A stretch of DNA of 9,795 nt from CAYJBH01 sp964371365 (GTDB lineage: Bacteria > Bacillota > Clostridia > Oscillospirales > Ruminococcaceae), in the NCBI GenBank assembly GCA_964371365.1, contig CAYJMO010000075.1:1-9795 (forward strand), written 5' to 3'. Shown one piece after another: positions 7,708 to 9,795 of this stretch. The notes below the pieces were generated by a model. The model made no database searches. It saw nothing but the letters and a program-made list of their open reading frames with translations, and was not told where the DNA came from. A program made the translations under genes and the position numbers. Each line of letters begins with the position of its first letter. The stretch's first letter is position 1.

Positions 7708-9595
7708 GCTTTATAGCACTACCGCAAAAACAATCTACAGTATGGGTATGCTGTTGTACGTATTAATTGCAGTGTTATTGCTCGCTAACAACATTATCGG
7801 CATCATTTATTTTGTCGACCGCAACTCGGCGATACAGGGTGAGCTGGAGCTATCTTATGACGAGCTAAAAGAGGTCGTCGTCCCGAACGGGGTCGCGGTG
7901 GGCGGTGATGAGATTGAGAACACCGAGCAGTTCGCGGAGTATTACAACCTCGGTTATCGTTTTCGTATACTGGATACCGATTACAATGTACTCTATTCCG
8001 GTATCGGCGAGGGCGATGTGTCACTGAACAACGGGTATTATATTGAGGATAATTTCCTGTATGAGATTTATGCCTCCGCCGAGCTGTATAATAATATATT
8101 GTTGAATATTGACGGCATGGCGACCGGCGGTATGTACAGCATAATTGTGCTGTTTGGGCTGATGGTGATGTTCTTCGTGTGCTCGACACTCTACTGCAGA
8201 ACCGCAGGGCAGAATTTCAAGGGGGACGAGGTCAAAATCCATATCTTTAACAGGATATATAATGACATACTTGTCTTTATCGTCGCGGTGCCAAGCATTA
8301 TCATTTTCTTCGCGATAACCTTTGTTTGGGTGGAGATTATCGAGCGTCACTTCAACTATACCTCCTATTATGGCTTTTCAAACGCTTTCGGCACCCTCCT
8401 TGCGTCACTTGCCGGCGTAGTGATGACACTGCTTTGGATATTCTTCCTCAACTGTATAGCAAAACGGGCGAAGCGAGGCGAGTTTTTCCGTTATACACTC
8501 ATCGTAAAATTTTTCAGCCTCATAATTAGAGGGATAAAGAATATATTTGGCATTGTCGCCCTGCCCTTCAGCAAGGCGGTAGACAAAAATGTGCGCAACT
8601 GGGTCATCGGTGTATCTGCTTTTGCGGTGATTGTCAACAGCTCTTGGTTGTTATTCATAGTGACGATTTTCTGGAATGCCGGAATGGTATTTTTCTCCTC
8701 GTTAATCGTCTCCAACACCATAATTATCATGCTCGTACTGCTTGCAATGCGCCATCTCACAGAATTTGAGGGGGTTAAGTACGGCATACGTGAGATACGC
8801 TACGGCAACACCAACTATCGCCTCCCTCAGCCAACCTCGATACTCCTTGTCGGCATAACGGATGATATCAATAACATCGGTGAGGGTGTCGCGACATCGG
8901 TAGAGCGCGCCCTCGCCTCGGAAAAGATGAAGAGCGAGCTGGTGACCAACGTCTCCCACGACCTTAAAACACCGCTTACCTCGATTATCGGCTATATTGA
9001 CCTGCTCTCCAAGGTAGATAATCTACCGGACGAGGCACGCGACTATGTAGGCGTGTTGCAGGAGAAGTCGGCGCGACTGTCCGGTATCGTGTCCGACGTG
9101 TTTGACCTTGCAAAAAGTCAGAGTGGCAATGCCGAACTTCTGATAGAGCAGATTGACCTCAAGCGACTTGTGGAACAGACGCTCGGCGACCTTGAGGAGA
9201 GCATTGAGTGCTCGGGATTGGTCATCAGAACCATCCTGCCGGAGCAGGAAGTATTTATCAAGGCAGACGGCAGACGACTCTACCGCGTCATGCAAAACCT
9301 CATCGACAATGCGCTGAAATACTCCCACCCCGGCACGCGCATCTTTATCAAACTACACAGCGACGGAATTAATGCAACACTTGAAATAAACAATATCGCA
9401 GGATATGAGATGAATTTCACCGAGAGCGAAATTATGCAAAGATTTGTGCGCGGCGATGCCTCTCGCTCCACCGAGGGCAACGGACTCGGGCTCTCGATAG
9501 CACAGAGTTTCACCGAGCTTTGCGGCGGCAGCTTTACAGTGAAGATAGACGGAGATATGTTCAAGGTGATAATCGTGTTCGGGTGCGATGTGTAA
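7685..9595 (+). CDS. Sensor histidine kinase (VanS-like), six predicted membrane helices
   Basis: This 636-residue membrane kinase pairs with the OmpR-type regulator it overlaps by 23 bp. Helix 1 (about 20-44) is followed by an extracytoplasmic sensor region of about 100 residues (45-148) and then helices near 149-170, 193-218, 233-257, 305-328 and 332-354. A basic cytoplasmic stretch lies at about 258-304. Six helices place both ends in the cytoplasm. The dimerisation/phospho-acceptor domain has H425 in SHDLKTPLTSIIGY. The ATPase domain shows N-box NLIDNALKYS (538-547), F-box RFVRGD (586-591) and G2-box GNGLGLS (598-604). The G1 box is degenerate: EINNIAGYEMNF (567-578) replaces DxGxG, as I recall is common in one clostridial VanS-like group. 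A HAMP domain is not clear between helix 6 and H425. The start is TTG. The sensed signal is unknown; envelope stress or antimicrobials are plausible by analogy. Confidence 0.93.
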   Translation: MDTKSKGRLYSTTAKTIYSMGMLLYVLIAVLLLANNIIGIIYFVDRNSAIQGELELSYDELKEVVVPNGVAVGGDEIENTEQFAEYYNLGYRFRILDTDYNVLYSGIGEGDVSLNNGYYIEDNFLYEIYASAELYNNILLNIDGMATGGMYSIIVLFGLMVMFFVCSTLYCRTAGQNFKGDEVKIHIFNRIYNDILVFIVAVPSIIIFFAITFVWVEIIERHFNYTSYYGFSNAFGTLLASLAGVVMTLLWIFFLNCIAKRAKRGEFFRYTLIVKFFSLIIRGIKNIFGIVALPFSKAVDKNVRNWVIGVSAFAVIVNSSWLLFIVTIFWNAGMVFFSSLIVSNTIIIMLVLLAMRHLTEFEGVKYGIREIRYGNTNYRLPQPTSILLVGITDDINNIGEGVATSVERALASEKMKSELVTNVSHDLKTPLTSIIGYIDLLSKVDNLPDEARDYVGVLQEKSARLSGIVSDVFDLAKSQSGNAELLIEQIDLKRLVEQTLGDLEESIECSGLVIRTILPEQEVFIKADGRRLYRVMQNLIDNALKYSHPGTRIFIKLHSDGINATLEINNIAGYEMNFTESEIMQRFVRGDASRSTEGNGLGLSIAQSFTELCGGSFTVKIDGDMFKVIIVFGCDV

Positions 9596-9627
9596 AATTT
9601 TGTCAATATTACAACACGCAAGTAGCG

Positions 9628-9659
9628 TTCGCACAAAATAAATTTTATTATTTTGCGAA
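9628..9659. repeat. Imperfect A/T-rich inverted repeat after the kinase gene
   Basis: TTCGC (9628-9632) plus AAAATAA (9635-9641) pairs with TTATTTTGCGAA (9648-9659), leaving a 2-nt bulge and a 6-nt loop. It lies about 30 bp after the kinase stop, where a terminator is expected, but no T tract follows on the plus strand, so it does not qualify as a classic intrinsic terminator. Confidence 0.4.
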
Positions 9660-9675
9660 AAGGTTCGAAAAAGGG

Positions 9676-9704
9676 TTGACATAGTCAGGGTTATCTGCTA
9701 CAAT
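9676..9704 (+). promoter_or_regulatory. Consensus sigma-A promoter of tRNA-Lys
   Basis: Perfect -35 TTGACA (9676-9681), 17-bp spacer, and -10 TACAAT (9699-9704) with an extended TG at 9696-9697. The expected start near 9711 leaves about nine leader bases before the tRNA. This is the strongest promoter in the window, as expected for a stable RNA gene. Confidence 0.88.
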
Positions 9705-9719
9705 AGTATAGCACGTTAC

Positions 9720-9795
9720 GAGATACTAGCTCAGTCGGCAGAGCACCTGACTTTTAATCAGGGTGTCCGGAGTTCGAATCTCCGGTATCTCACCA
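9720..9795 (+). tRNA. tRNA-Lys (anticodon TTT), CCA encoded
   Basis: A complete 76-nt cloverleaf can be folded by eye. The acceptor stem pairs GAGATAC (9720-9726) with GTATCTC (9785-9791). The D stem is GCTC/GAGC (9729-9732 and 9741-9744). The anticodon stem CCTGA/TCAGG (9746-9750 and 9758-9762) encloses loop CTTTTAA with anticodon TTT at 9753-9755. The variable loop is GTGTC, and the T stem CGGAG/CTCCG (9768-9772 and 9780-9784) encloses TTCGAAT. Discriminator A9792 is followed by CCA at 9793-9795, the last bases of the window. It decodes AAA and AAG lysine codons. More tRNA genes may follow beyond the edge. Confidence 0.97.

Noticed and set aside
7803..8189. Minus-strand open frame of 128 codons inside the kinase gene
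   Set aside because: Composition is rich in Arg, Thr, Ser and His with no domain, typical of an antisense shadow of a real gene.
9280..9682. Minus-strand open frames of 118 and 109 codons covering the kinase 3' end
   Set aside because: Both are opposite the conserved ATPase domain of the kinase, show no motif, and overlap each other in different frames.

Overview
The window looks like a chromosomal segment of a low-to-moderate G+C Firmicute, most likely a clostridial (gut Oscillospiraceae-like) bacterium. This is an inference from several traits. Promoters are Gram-positive in style, with extended TGn -10 boxes. Ribosome binding sites are of the AAAGGAGA type. The histidine kinases and regulators are VanR/VanS-like and LytTR/GHKL types common in Clostridia. 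There is also a methyltransferase-like URO-D paralogue, and a tRNA-Lys with an encoded CCA end. All genes are on the plus strand.

Region 1 (1-4486) is a transport and signalling module. It holds the 3' part of an ABC transporter ATPase (Walker A is cut by the window edge), a 794-residue permease whose two halves appear to be an ancient duplication, and then a LytTR response regulator and a small GHKL histidine kinase overlapping by 4 bp. A near-consensus promoter between permease and regulator (3012-3040) suggests the two-component pair can be transcribed on its own. The kinase has one membrane helix and no sensor domain, so the neighbouring transporter, with two extracytoplasmic domains, is a reasonable candidate for the sensing partner (inference).

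Region 2 (4487-6840) is metabolic. It contains a uroporphyrinogen-decarboxylase-superfamily protein with the His-x-Cys zinc motif of MtaA/MtbA-type methyltransferases, and then a stand-alone glyceraldehyde-3-phosphate dehydrogenase gene with its own promoter and a 14-bp hairpin after its stop. No corrinoid protein or other glycolytic gene is present in the window.

Region 3 (6841-9595) is a second, unrelated two-component system. An OmpR/PhoB-type (VanR-like) regulator and a 636-residue kinase with six predicted membrane helices overlap by 23 bp; the kinase appears to start at TTG. A perfect 12-bp palindrome lies just downstream of the presumed promoter and may be an operator.

Region 4 (9596-9795) holds a near-perfect sigma-A promoter driving tRNA-Lys(TTT), whose CCA end coincides with the last base of the window.

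I do not see mobile elements, CRISPR arrays, or a clearly undescribed system. The best candidates for follow-up are the transporter/sensor-poor-kinase module, the duplicated permease and the orphan URO-D-like protein.
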